Below, one piece after another: positions 55,359-63,701 of a DNA stretch of 64,000 bases. The translations under genes were made by a program, and so were the position numbers. Each line of letters opens with the position of its first letter. Position 1 is the stretch's first letter. The DNA is from Prosthecodimorpha hirschii (GTDB taxonomy: Bacteria > Pseudomonadota > Alphaproteobacteria > Rhizobiales > Ancalomicrobiaceae). The stretch spans positions 5,751,691 through 5,815,690 of the forward strand of contig NZ_LJYW01000001.1 in NCBI RefSeq assembly GCF_001305515.1, in the 5' to 3' direction. The notes under the pieces were generated by a model. The model made no database searches. It had not been told where the DNA came from and saw only the letters and a program-made list of their open reading frames with translations.

Positions 55359-56402
55359 TCAGATCGCGAAGGTGCGGTCGAAGCGTTCGACCAGACCGCC
55401 GCGCTGGGGCGCGATCTTCGGCCAGTCGATCGTCTGCAGGGCGAGCACCTCGGCCGGGGTCGAGGGCGTGTAGGGGCGCGCGGCTTCCGGCACGGTGACG
55501 CCGCGAATGGTCGGGCCGAAGAAGTAGGGCGCGCCGGCGGCGCGGGCCTGGTATTCGGGCGTCAGGATGCCGTCGAGCCACTCGGCGATCAGGTCCGGGT
55601 TCTGGGACCGGGCGATGCCGGAGAAGAACGACAGGATGGCGATGGCGCCGGGCGCCGGCATCGCGAAGCGGATCGGCAGGCCCTTTTCGGCCGCCGACGC
55701 GGTGTTGTTGTTCCAGAGCGGCGCGACCGCGATTTCCTCGCGTTCGAGCATCTGGGTCAGGATGGCGGGCGACCGCGCCGCCTTCGGCTCCAGCGCCCGC
55801 AGCTTCTCCCAGCCGACCTCGAGCGCGGTCTCCGATCCGCCGAAGCTCTTGGCCGCGATGGCCAGCGTGGCGAGGCCGAGATTGGACGAGGTCCGCGCGA
55901 TGCCGACCTTGCCGCGCAGATCCGGGCGCCACAGGTCGGCCCAGGATTTCGGCGGGTCCTTGATCAGCTGGCTGTTATAGGCGATGCCGATCAGCGAATA
56001 GGTGGCCGGAACGCCGAAACCCTGGGACTTGGCGAGCAGTTCCGGGAAGACGTTGCCGAGATTCTTGAGTTTCGTGTCGTCCCGCCTGGCGATGTAGCCT
56101 TCCGTCATCGCGGTGATGTGGGGCGGCTCGTCGTTCGGCATGGCGTCGAAGGGGGAGAAGCCCTGTCCCGCCTTGATCTGGGCGACGATATCCTGGCTGT
56201 CGGACGGCACGAGCCGGACGCGCAGGCCGGGATGCCGGGCCTCCATCTGGTCGGCCAGCCAGCGGTGCGGCTCGGAAAGCCGGCCGGGATAGGTCACCAC
56301 GACGAATTCGCGGGCCTGCTGGGATCGGGCGATCGACGGCGCCGCGAATGCGGCCGCCGAGGCCGCGGCGACGAATGTCCTGCGGGTGATGGATTGGGAC
56401 AT
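55359..56402 (-). CDS. ABC transporter substrate-binding protein, PotD/AfuA-like (copy 1)
   Basis: This 347-aa receptor has a twin-arginine signal (SITRRTFVAAASAAAFAAPS). The conserved run is VVVTYPGRLSEPHRWLADQM, then GFSPFDAMPNDEPPH, SYSLIGIAYNSQLI and YFFGPTIRGVTVPEAARPY. It is the first gene of the ten-gene operon, 35 bases before copy 2. The pair arose by tandem duplication and may bind related ligands or anomers. Confidence 0.92.
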   Translation of the reverse strand: MSQSITRRTFVAAASAAAFAAPSIARSQQAREFVVVTYPGRLSEPHRWLADQMEARHPGLRVRLVPSDSQDIVAQIKAGQGFSPFDAMPNDEPPHITAMTEGYIARRDDTKLKNLGNVFPELLAKSQGFGVPATYSLIGIAYNSQLIKDPPKSWADLWRPDLRGKVGIARTSSNLGLATLAIAAKSFGGSETALEVGWEKLRALEPKAARSPAILTQMLEREEIAVAPLWNNNTASAAEKGLPIRFAMPAPGAIAILSFFSGIARSQNPDLIAEWLDGILTPEYQARAAGAPYFFGPTIRGVTVPEAARPYTPSTPAEVLALQTIDWPKIAPQRGGLVERFDRTFAI

Positions 56403-56799
56403 GGCTGATACCCCCCTCGATGAACGGCGAAGGACGGCCTGCAGATGGCGGATCGCGCATGGAGGGACGAACGGGACTTCAGTCCCCGGACCGTACCGAT
56501 GAGGGCGGATCGATGCCGCCGCGCTCCCGCCGCCGTCAGGCAGCGAACCGACCCGGCGAAACGGGCGCCGGGGTCAAGGTCAGACGGTCGTTCGGTTGGC
56601 GGCTTTCAGCCCAGCCACGAAGCTGCGGCAGGAATGCGATCGCGCGGCCCACGCACGCCGCGAGCGGCGCATGCGTTTGAAGCGGGGCGTCTGTGGCGAC
56701 GATCGGTCCATGCTCAAATGTTGTCAGGATGGTCCCCCTTGCGCAAGACCGATCTTTCGGCAGAGCCTGCCCGCCCGATGATCATTCACCGAGGACGTC
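56403..56799. other. divergent promoter region between the ten-gene operon and the amidohydrolase gene
   Basis: This 397-base spacer separates divergent genes. It contains an 8-bp inverted repeat (56701-56754) and a palindrome CTTGCGCAAG at 56738-56747 near the amidohydrolase start. I see no coding sequence with a ribosome binding site. Confidence 0.5.
56701..56754. promoter_or_regulatory. inverted repeat and palindrome in the divergent promoter
   Basis: GATCGGTC (56701-56708) and GACCGATC (56747-56754) are exact inverted copies 38 bases apart. The palindrome CTTGCGCAAG (56738-56747) abuts the second copy. The site lies 46-99 bases upstream of the amidohydrolase start and could be a regulator site. 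Chance is not excluded. Confidence 0.35.
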
Positions 56800-58338
56800 A
56801 TGACCGAACTCATCATCGCCGCCGACCATGTCCTCGAGGGTTTCGGCCCTGACGGAACGCCGATCCTGCATCGGGACGCGGCGATTCTCGTCCGGGACGG
56901 CAAGGTCGCGGCGATCGGCAGCGCCGACGACATCCGGCGCGCCCAACCGGCGGCGCCGGTGATCGGCGGGGCCGGACGGGTGGTCGTGCCCGGTTTCGTC
57001 AACGCGCACCATCATGTCGGACTGACGCCGTTTCAGCTCGGCTCGCCGGATCACCCGCTCGAACTCTGGTTCGCCTCGCGCCTCGCCCTGCGCGATGTCG
57101 ATCTCAGGCTCGACACGCTCTATTCGGCCTTCGAGATGCTCGCGAGCGGCGTCACGACCGTCCAGCACCTGCACAGCCGGGCGGCCGGAGGCCCGGATCA
57201 GGTGGTGGCCGCCGGCTGCAAGGTCATGGACGCCTACCGGGAAGTCGGCATGCGCGCCTCCTATTCGATGGCGCTGCGCGACCAGAACCGGCTCGTCTAC
57301 GAGGACGACGCGGTCTTCACCGCCGGCCTGCCCGAGGCCCTGAAGCCGGCCATGGCGGCCTATTTCGAGCGCTTCACCATTCCGCTTGCCGACCAGCTCG
57401 CGATCTTCGAGGCCTTGCGGCAGAGCGGCGCGTGCGATGGGCGGATCGCCGTGCAGGTCGCGCCCGCGAACCTGCATTGGCTGAGCGACGCCGCCCTCGA
57501 GGCGTCGGCCGATCTGTCGCGACGCCACGACCTGCCGATCCACATGCATGTGCTCGAGACGCCCTACCAGAAGGAATATGCCGCACGCCGCACCGGCGGC
57601 TCGGCCATCGCCTATCTGGACCGCTTCGGGCTGGTCGGGCCGCGCTTCACGGTCGGGCACGGCGTCTGGATGAGCGAGGCCGATATCGAGCTCTGCGCGC
57701 ATTCAGGCGCGCATGTCTGCCACAACTGCTCGTCCAATTTCCGGCTGAAGAGCGGCATCGCGCCCGTCAACCGCTTCCTCGCCCAGGGCATCCCGGTCGC
57801 CATCGGCATCGACGAGGCCGGCATCAACGAGGACCGCGACATGCTGCAGGAGATGCGGCTCGTGCTGCGCGCCCACCGCGAGCCGGGCATCGACGCCCCG
57901 CATCCGACCTCCGCGCAGGTCATGCGGATGGCGACCGAGCACGGCGCGGCGACGACGCCCTTCGCCGGCCGGATCGGCCGGCTCTCGCCGGGGTTCGAGG
58001 CCGATCTGGTGATGTTCGACTGGGGCGGGGTGACCTGGCCCTACCAGGACGAGACCACGCCGCTGGTCGACGTGCTGGTCCATCGCGCCCGCACGGCGGC
58101 GGTCAAGACCGTGATGGTCGCGGGCGAAATCCTGTTCGCGGACGGCGCGTTCACGCGGATCAGCCGGGAGGCCGTGCTGGAGGAGATCGCGGCCGCGCTG
58201 TCACGCCCGCGCACCGCGCAGGAGCTGGAGCGGATCGAACTGTCCAGGGCGGTGCTGCCGCATGTCCGCCGCTTCTACGACGGCTGGCTCGCCGGCGAGC
58301 CCGCCGAGCCCTTCTACCGGCCCAACGCAGTCCGCTGA
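56800..58338 (+). CDS. amidohydrolase-family metal-dependent deaminase (AtzA/TrzA/SsnA-like)
   Basis: This 512-aa enzyme of the metallo-dependent hydrolase superfamily has the first metal motif HxH (His70 and His72 in NAHHHVG). The other ligands are in LPIHMHVLETP, FTVGHGVWM and the Asp in VAIGIDEAGINEDRD. It probably deaminates a nucleobase-like or triazine-type heterocycle, or acts as an 8-oxoguanine-type deaminase; substrate is not evident. It is divergent from the ten-gene operon. A strong inverted repeat follows. Confidence 0.88.
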   Translation: MTELIIAADHVLEGFGPDGTPILHRDAAILVRDGKVAAIGSADDIRRAQPAAPVIGGAGRVVVPGFVNAHHHVGLTPFQLGSPDHPLELWFASRLALRDVDLRLDTLYSAFEMLASGVTTVQHLHSRAAGGPDQVVAAGCKVMDAYREVGMRASYSMALRDQNRLVYEDDAVFTAGLPEALKPAMAAYFERFTIPLADQLAIFEALRQSGACDGRIAVQVAPANLHWLSDAALEASADLSRRHDLPIHMHVLETPYQKEYAARRTGGSAIAYLDRFGLVGPRFTVGHGVWMSEADIELCAHSGAHVCHNCSSNFRLKSGIAPVNRFLAQGIPVAIGIDEAGINEDRDMLQEMRLVLRAHREPGIDAPHPTSAQVMRMATEHGAATTPFAGRIGRLSPGFEADLVMFDWGGVTWPYQDETTPLVDVLVHRARTAAVKTVMVAGEILFADGAFTRISREAVLEEIAAALSRPRTAQELERIELSRAVLPHVRRFYDGWLAGEPAEPFYRPNAVR

Positions 58339-58342
58339 CCGG

Positions 58343-58384
58343 CCGGCCCGACGGCCGCAAGCGCCGGTTCGACCGTCGGGCCGG
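58343..58384 (+). terminator. 12-bp hairpin after the amidohydrolase gene
   Basis: CCGGCCCGACGG (58343-58354) and CCGTCGGGCCGG (58373-58384) are perfect complements around an 18-nt loop, followed by GACGTTTCG. It lies between convergent genes and may serve both strands. Confidence 0.65.
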
Positions 58385-58464
58385 GACGTTTCGCAATCGG
58401 CGCCGGCCGACCTGCCCAGGCCGGCGAAGCTCGCCCCGATGCCGCGTATGGCGCGCGCCGGTCG

Positions 58465-59448
58465 TCACGACGGCGCGCGGCCACCGTGCCAGCCGGCGGC
58501 CGCATAGGCTGCCTCGACCAGATTCATGATCGGCACCATGTCGGCCAAGCTGGCGACCGGCGGGCGATCGTCGCGCGCGCGGGCGAGAACGTCGCGCACG
58601 AAGCGGGGGTAGCAGGGCACGTTGGTGGTGCCCATGCTGCGGCGCTCGACGCGGCCATCGAGTTCGTAGACGTCGACGGTCTGCTGGTCGGGCGCGACAA
58701 TGTAGCGGTTGGGCGTCCTCACGACGAAATGCATGTCGAATGTGCTTGTCGGACCCGGAAACACATAGCCGGTCTCCATCAGCATCACTCGACTGCCGTT
58801 ACGGAAGGTCACCGCGGCATAATCCTCGATCGGATGACCCCAGGCGGCATTGGACATCGTTGCCTGTCCGACGGTGACATCGGGACCGAGAAGCTGCAGC
58901 GCCAGGTCAAAGAAATGGATCCCGAGATTGATGGCGGCGCCGCCGCCGGCGAGCGCGGGATCGAGCATCCAGTCGCATCCGGCTGCAGTGTAGCGGGATG
59001 CGAAGCCGGCCATGAAGCGGAAGGTCGCATACTGGGCTCCGCCGCGGGCGGCTTCGTCGACCAGGAAGGGGACATAGTCGCCGTCCCGCATCACCAGCGG
59101 GACCGCCGCAAAGGACCCGGCGGCGGCCTTCGCCAGTGCTGCCGCATCGGCGGCGGTCATCCCGCAGGGCTTCTCCAGCGCAAAGGGGATGCCCTCGGCG
59201 ATCAGAAAGCGGGCCTCGTCCGGCATGTCGACGTGACGGCCGAGCGCGAACACGAAATCCGGCTTCACCCTTCGGCAAAGCTCCCGATAGTCGGGGTCGC
59301 CGACACAGCCGAGTTGCGCGGCGAGCGCCGTGGTCACCCGCGCATCCGGATCGGAGACGCCGACGACCGCGACGCCGGGAATCGCGAGTGCGGGCTCGAG
59401 ATAGAGGGGCAGGTGCCAGTGCGAGGCCCCGATGAACGCAATCCGCAT
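58465..59448 (-). CDS. Gfo/Idh/MocA-family oxidoreductase
   Basis: This 327-aa NAD(P)-dependent dehydrogenase has an N-terminal Rossmann fold (MRIAFIGASHWHLP and VVGVSDPDARV). The catalytic lysine stands in FALEKPCGM near residue 94, and the C-terminal beta-sheet domain contains DWMLDPALAGGGAAINLGIHFFD. It oxidises a sugar or inositol-like alcohol; substrate unknown. The ATG at 59448 follows GGAGATTGG. It is the last gene after the amino-acid-type permeases, 85 bases downstream, so it may act on the imported compound. Confidence 0.9.
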   Translation of the reverse strand: MRIAFIGASHWHLPLYLEPALAIPGVAVVGVSDPDARVTTALAAQLGCVGDPDYRELCRRVKPDFVFALGRHVDMPDEARFLIAEGIPFALEKPCGMTAADAAALAKAAAGSFAAVPLVMRDGDYVPFLVDEAARGGAQYATFRFMAGFASRYTAAGCDWMLDPALAGGGAAINLGIHFFDLALQLLGPDVTVGQATMSNAAWGHPIEDYAAVTFRNGSRVMLMETGYVFPGPTSTFDMHFVVRTPNRYIVAPDQQTVDVYELDGRVERRSMGTTNVPCYPRFVRDVLARARDDRPPVASLADMVPIMNLVEAAYAAAGWHGGRAPS

Positions 59449-59533
59449 TCCAATCTCCTCAAGGGTGGGCCAGGGTGACGAGATCGAGCGGCCGCGTCGA
59501 CCCGCCGAACATTGCGCTGGCGGACCGGTCGGA

Positions 59534-60220
59534 TCAGTGCCCGGCGGCGGTCCCGACACGTTTCTCTAGCTGCTTCACGATCCGGCCCAGGCTGTAGCAG
59601 ATCACGAAATACATCAGCGACAGGATGGCGAAGACTTCGAGTGGCCGCGTCAGCGTGAGGCTGTTCACGTGACTGGCCGTCAGGGTGAGCTCGCCCAGGC
59701 CGACCATGTAGCCGAGCGAGGTTTCCTTCACGACGATGATCAGGACGTTGAGAATGCCCGGGCTGGTGTTGACGAGCACCTGCGGCAGGACGATGCGCAG
59801 CATGATCGTCCAGTAGCGCAGACCGAGCGCACGACCGGCTTCGATCTGGCCCCGCGGCAGGGCCTCGATGCCGGCGCGGATCACCTCGGAGAGATAGGCC
59901 GTCTGATAGATGGTGATCGCGGCAACGATCGTCACGAAGCCGCTGATCGCCACACCGGTCAGCACAGGCACGAACAGATAGGTCCAGAAGATGATGAGGA
60001 GGACCGGCACCGCCCGGATGATCGACACGAAGGCGAGCGCGGGGCGGGCAAACCAAGGCCGGCCGCTCGTCCGCGCCAGCGCCACGAGGACGGCCCCCGG
60101 AAGGACCAGCGCCATGGTGCACGCCGCCAGCAGGAGCGTCAGCAGGAGCCCGCCCGGTGGCCCGTGCGGGAACTCGCCGACGAGCAGATAGAAGCCGTTG
60201 TCGCGTAGGACCTCGATCAT
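59534..60220 (-). CDS. polar-amino-acid-type ABC transporter permease (second)
   Basis: This 228-aa permease of the HisM/GlnP family has five hydrophobic segments, and its EAA loop is LPRGQIEAGRALGLRYWTIMLRIVLPQ. It overlaps the other permease by four bases. It pairs with the permease at 60217-60924 and the receptor at 60964-61785. No ATPase gene is present in the cluster. Confidence 0.93.
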   Translation of the reverse strand: MIEVLRDNGFYLLVGEFPHGPPGGLLLTLLLAACTMALVLPGAVLVALARTSGRPWFARPALAFVSIIRAVPVLLIIFWTYLFVPVLTGVAISGFVTIVAAITIYQTAYLSEVIRAGIEALPRGQIEAGRALGLRYWTIMLRIVLPQVLVNTSPGILNVLIIVVKETSLGYMVGLGELTLTASHVNSLTLTRPLEVFAILSLMYFVICYSLGRIVKQLEKRVGTAAGH

Positions 60221-60924
60221 CGCGCGCCGGCTCCCGTCGGGATGCGCAACCGACGCTCGAGGTAGAGCCCCGTCCATACGATGGCCAGTGAACCGGTGGC
60301 ATAGATGGCGGTGGCCACAGAGAAGGCCTCGAAGACACGGAACGTGTCGGTCGCGATCTCTCGGGTCCGGTACATCAGTTCCGCGACGCCGAGCGCGGCG
60401 GCCACGCTGGTATTCTTGAACAGCGACAGGGCCTGGTTGACGGTCGGCGGCAGGGCGACCCGGACGATCTGCGGGAGAATGACCAGCCGGATCGTCTTCC
60501 ACCAGTTCAGGCCCAGAGACCAGGCGCTCTCAAACTGGCCGCGCGGGATGGCGCGCATGCCGCTGCGAAGATCTTCGGACAGAAAGGCGGCATAGTAGAG
60601 GGTCAGCGCGAGCGCGGCCCAAATGAACTCGGCGTTGTAGCGGTTCAGCATCAGCGCCGCCTTCGGCGGCAGCAGGTTGGCAATACCGAAATACCAGACC
60701 AGCAGATGAACCAGCAGGGGTACGTTGCGCTGGTACTCGACGAAGACATAGAGAAGGCCGCTCAGGATCCGGGACTGAACCGCCTGCAGCGTTGCGATCA
60801 CGACGGCCAGAAGAAAGGCCGCCGTGAAGCACAGGACGAAGAGAAAAAGCGTGACGCGAATGCCGGCAAGCAGTTTCGTGCCGTAGGTGTTGCCAAAGAT
60901 GAGGTCGTAGCTCAACTCGTACAT
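60217..60924 (-). CDS. polar-amino-acid-type ABC transporter permease (first)
   Basis: This 235-aa permease has the family start YGTKLLAGIRVTLFLFVLC and the EAA loop IPRGQFESAWSLGLNWWKTIRLVILPQI. RNVPLLVHLLVWYFG is typical of GltJ/HisQ proteins. I prefer the ATG at 60924; a GTG at 60939 would add five residues and cannot be excluded. It lies 39 bases after the receptor gene. Confidence 0.92.
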   Translation of the reverse strand: MYELSYDLIFGNTYGTKLLAGIRVTLFLFVLCFTAAFLLAVVIATLQAVQSRILSGLLYVFVEYQRNVPLLVHLLVWYFGIANLLPPKAALMLNRYNAEFIWAALALTLYYAAFLSEDLRSGMRAIPRGQFESAWSLGLNWWKTIRLVILPQIVRVALPPTVNQALSLFKNTSVAAALGVAELMYRTREIATDTFRVFEAFSVATAIYATGSLAIVWTGLYLERRLRIPTGAGAR

Positions 60925-60963
60925 GGCCCGATCCGTCACGCCGCGGCTGCCGACACGGCAGGA

Positions 60964-61785
60964 TCAAGTCATCTTCCGGCCAAACTTGAACTTGCGTTCG
61001 AGCTTGTAGGGCGAATCCTTGCCGAGCCACTTGTCCCACAGGACTTGCGCATTGCCGGCCGCTTCCATCTTGTCGAGAAAGCCGTTCAGGTAGGCGAGGA
61101 GGGCGGGCTCTCCCTTGCGCAGGCCGAAGCCCGAGCCCTGCACGACCAGCGGGGGGTCGAGCAGACGGATGTCCGGGCTTCCGGCCGGCGAGCGCAATTG
61201 CAGACCAACGGCCGCCGACGAGCGCTGGATGGTGGCGTCGACCTTCCCCTGCTTCATGGCCAGGAAGGCGAGAGGCCCGTCATCAAAGGTGATGACCTGG
61301 GCATTGGGGAACTTGCGCGCCGCGATGGTCGCGTAGAGCGAGCCCTTGGCGGCTGAAATCCGCTTGTCGGACAGTTCATCGACCGCCTTGATGTCGGAAT
61401 CCCGCAGCGTGATGAAGTAGAATCCGTCTTCCACATAGGCATTGCTGAAGTCGATGACCTCGGCGCGCTCCTTGGTGTAGCTCATCAGGGCGACCAGAAG
61501 GTCGATGCGCCCCTGCGTCAGCTCGGGCACGCGCACGTCGGCGGCGACCACCTTGTATTCCGCCTTGACGCCGAGATCGGCAGCGAGCGCGCCGCACAGG
61601 TCGACCTCGTAGCCGATCACTTCGCGCGACTTCGGATCCGTATAGGCGAAGGGTTGCACGATGGTGAGGCCGCACGTCAGCGTGCCCTTCGCCTTGATGT
61701 CGGCCAGCTGGTCGGCATGGGCCGGCGGCGCGGCGGCGGCTGCCACGAAGGCGGCAGCGAGCCACCGGATGACGGTGCGTTTCAT
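60964..61785 (-). CDS. amino-acid ABC transporter substrate-binding protein (family 3)
   Basis: This 273-aa periplasmic receptor has a signal peptide (MKRTVIRWLAAAFVAAAAAPPAHA). The SBP_bac_3 motifs are GTLTCGLTIVQPFAYTDPKS, GYEVDLCGALAADLGVKAEYK and QGRIDLLVALMSYTKERAEVIDFS. The C-terminal lobe has ISAAKGSLYATIAARKFPN. It binds a polar amino acid or related carboxylate; exact ligand unknown. GGGAGA precedes the ATG, and the gene is divergent from the CoA-transferase gene. Confidence 0.93.
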   Translation of the reverse strand: MKRTVIRWLAAAFVAAAAAPPAHADQLADIKAKGTLTCGLTIVQPFAYTDPKSREVIGYEVDLCGALAADLGVKAEYKVVAADVRVPELTQGRIDLLVALMSYTKERAEVIDFSNAYVEDGFYFITLRDSDIKAVDELSDKRISAAKGSLYATIAARKFPNAQVITFDDGPLAFLAMKQGKVDATIQRSSAAVGLQLRSPAGSPDIRLLDPPLVVQGSGFGLRKGEPALLAYLNGFLDKMEAAGNAQVLWDKWLGKDSPYKLERKFKFGRKMT

Positions 61786-62001
61786 GGTCGTTTTCTCCCG
61801 GCAGGTTTCGGAAACGATCCCACCCTGCCGCCGCATTGTCAAATAGTGTCGACGCTATCGATCGTGCATAGCCGAAATACGCCGGAGAAGACCGCGTTTA
61901 GGCTCATAATGTCGACAGATTGGGGCGGCGGCGCTATGGTTGCGCGGACGAGCGGCAAGGGAAAGCGGCCCGCAAGGGCGGCCGCGCAGGGGAGGAATGG
62001 A
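61786..62001. promoter_or_regulatory. divergent operator region with two GTCGAC sites
   Basis: The region holds GTTTCGGAAAC (61805-61815), the near-palindrome ATAGTGTCGACGCTAT (61843-61858) and TGTCGACA (61910-61917). The two GTCGAC centres are 63 bases apart, six helical turns. Such symmetrical sites in a divergent promoter suggest a shared repressor of the amino-acid ABC operon and the CoA-transferase gene, perhaps of GntR type. No regulator gene is adjacent. Confidence 0.45.
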
Positions 62002-63261
62002 ATGTTGGACCAGCAGATCAGCGGCGATGCGGCGACGGCGGCGGGGATGCCCCGCCAGGCGCTCACGGGCGTCAGGATCGTGGACCTCACCCAGTTCGAG
62101 GCAGGTCCGTCCTGCACGCAAATGCTCGGCTGGCTCGGCGCGGAGGTGATCAAGGTCGAGCCGCCGGGCAAGGGCGAGCAGGGCCGCCGCGCCTCGACCG
62201 AGGATCCCGATCTCGATTCCGTCTACTTCATGCTGCTCAACGCCAACAAGAAGAGCGTCACCTGCAATCTGAAGCACGAGAAGGGCCGTGAACTGTTGCG
62301 GGCCCTGATCCGAGAAGCGGACGTGTTCATCGAGAATTTCGGACCGGGCGTGATCGAGCGCCTCGGCTTCGGCTACGAGGAGGTCCGGGCGCTCAATCCC
62401 AGAATTATCTACGCGCAGGTCAAGGGCTTCGACGCCGGGAGCTCAAATGCCAACCTGCTCGCCTTCGACAACATCGCCCAGGCGGCGGGCGGCAGTCTTT
62501 CGGTCACCGGCGATGCCGACGGGCGTCCGCTGACCCCGGGCGTGAATGTGGGCGACACCGGCAGCGGCCTGCACTGCTCGGTCGGCATCCTGGCCGCATT
62601 GTTCCAGCGCCAGACCACGGGCGTCGGTCAGCGCATCGAAATCATCATGCAGGAGGTGGTGATCAATTTCGGCCGCATCCTCTACGCCGCGCAGGCGATC
62701 TTCGGAAAGGCCGTACCGCGCCGCGGCAACGCCCACATCATGGGCGCGAGCGCGCCCTGCGAGGTGTTTCCGTGCAAAGGCGGCGGTCCGAACGACTATT
62801 GCCTCATCTATACGAGCCGGGCCGGCAATCACCAATGGGAAGCGCTCCTGAAGGTGATCGGCCGGGAGGACTTGAAGGCGGACCCACGTTACGCCGCGCC
62901 GGCACTCCGCTTCCAGAATTCGCAGGAAATCAACGAGGTCATCACGGCCTGGACGCTGCAGCGCGACAAGCGCACCTGCATGAAGCTGCTCGGCGACGCC
63001 GGGGTACCGGCGAGCGCCGTCTATGACACCCTCGAACTCTACGAGGACGAAGAGCTGCGCCGGCAGGGAACCTTCGTCACGCTTGACCATGCGGTGCGCG
63101 GCGACTTCGTCATGCCGGGCTGCCCGGTGCGCATGTCCGGATCGCCCAACCGGCCGACCGCCGCGCCCCTTCTGGGGGCGGACAACGAGGGCGTCTATGG
63201 CGGCCTGCTCGGCTTGTCGGCCGAGAAACTCGCCGCGCTGAAGAGCGACAAGGCGATCTGA
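62002..63261 (+). CDS. CaiB/BaiF-family (class III) CoA-transferase
   Basis: This 419-aa enzyme transfers CoA between organic acids. The family signs are DLTQFEAGPSCTQMLGWLGAEVIKVEPPG, LNANKKSVTCNLKHEKGRELL and the catalytic Asp185 in GVNVGDTGSGLHCSVGILAAL (cited in part), aligned with Asp169 of formyl-CoA transferase. The start at 62002 is set by AGGGGAGGA a few bases upstream. Substrates are not deducible. It is divergent from the amino-acid ABC operon; the imported compound or its product may be its acyl acceptor. Confidence 0.93.
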   Translation: MLDQQISGDAATAAGMPRQALTGVRIVDLTQFEAGPSCTQMLGWLGAEVIKVEPPGKGEQGRRASTEDPDLDSVYFMLLNANKKSVTCNLKHEKGRELLRALIREADVFIENFGPGVIERLGFGYEEVRALNPRIIYAQVKGFDAGSSNANLLAFDNIAQAAGGSLSVTGDADGRPLTPGVNVGDTGSGLHCSVGILAALFQRQTTGVGQRIEIIMQEVVINFGRILYAAQAIFGKAVPRRGNAHIMGASAPCEVFPCKGGGPNDYCLIYTSRAGNHQWEALLKVIGREDLKADPRYAAPALRFQNSQEINEVITAWTLQRDKRTCMKLLGDAGVPASAVYDTLELYEDEELRRQGTFVTLDHAVRGDFVMPGCPVRMSGSPNRPTAAPLLGADNEGVYGGLLGLSAEKLAALKSDKAI

Positions 63262-63701
63262 ATGGCGCGGCGCGCGCCGGCCGGCGACAGCCTGACCGGC
63301 GCGGTGACGCAGGCGCCGTCGGCGCCGGCGCGAAGTCCGGTCAGCGCCCAGGACGGCGCCGACCGGCGACACCGGCCGCGGTCGCAATCCGGCATCTGCG
63401 TCCCGCAAATGTCGGACCCGATTGACCGGGCAATCCCAGACGGACCGGTTCGGTTTCGCGAGCGGACGGCCACCACCCGTCTCGTGAAACCGAGCCAACG
63501 GAGCATTTCCCGATGGAACGGAATTTCCCAATCGTCGAGGACATGCCCCGAACGCGCTGTTTTGAGCCTGTCCGGTCCGGTACTCTTCGATCCGGACCCG
63601 GCGGGCCCCGAGGACGCAGGCGGGCGGAGACGCAGGTCTTCCCTACCCGGACGGGCCGCGCTGTGGCATAGGCGTCGGATCGCAAGCAAGGAAAGCCCAG
63701 C
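63262..63701. other. non-coding region with long hairpin before the chorismate mutase gene
   Basis: This 440-base spacer contains the 16-bp hairpin at 63447-63496 and no convincing gene. The frames open across it are Arg/Pro-rich. The promoter of the chorismate mutase gene should lie in its distal part. Confidence 0.55.
63447..63496 (+). other. long RNA-like hairpin, 16 bp
   Basis: GGTTCGGTTTCGCGAG (63447-63462) pairs with CTCGTGAAACCGAGCC (63481-63496). All 16 positions pair if two G-U wobbles are allowed on the plus strand, around an 18-nt loop. The wobbles suggest a transcribed structure read on the plus strand. It may be a terminator without T-run, a leader or a small RNA; none is established. 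Confidence 0.55.

Noticed and set aside
56420-56680. 86-codon plus-strand frame in the divergent promoter region
   Set aside because: Arg/Gly/Ser-rich, no ribosome binding site, crosses the promoter region of a strongly supported operon.
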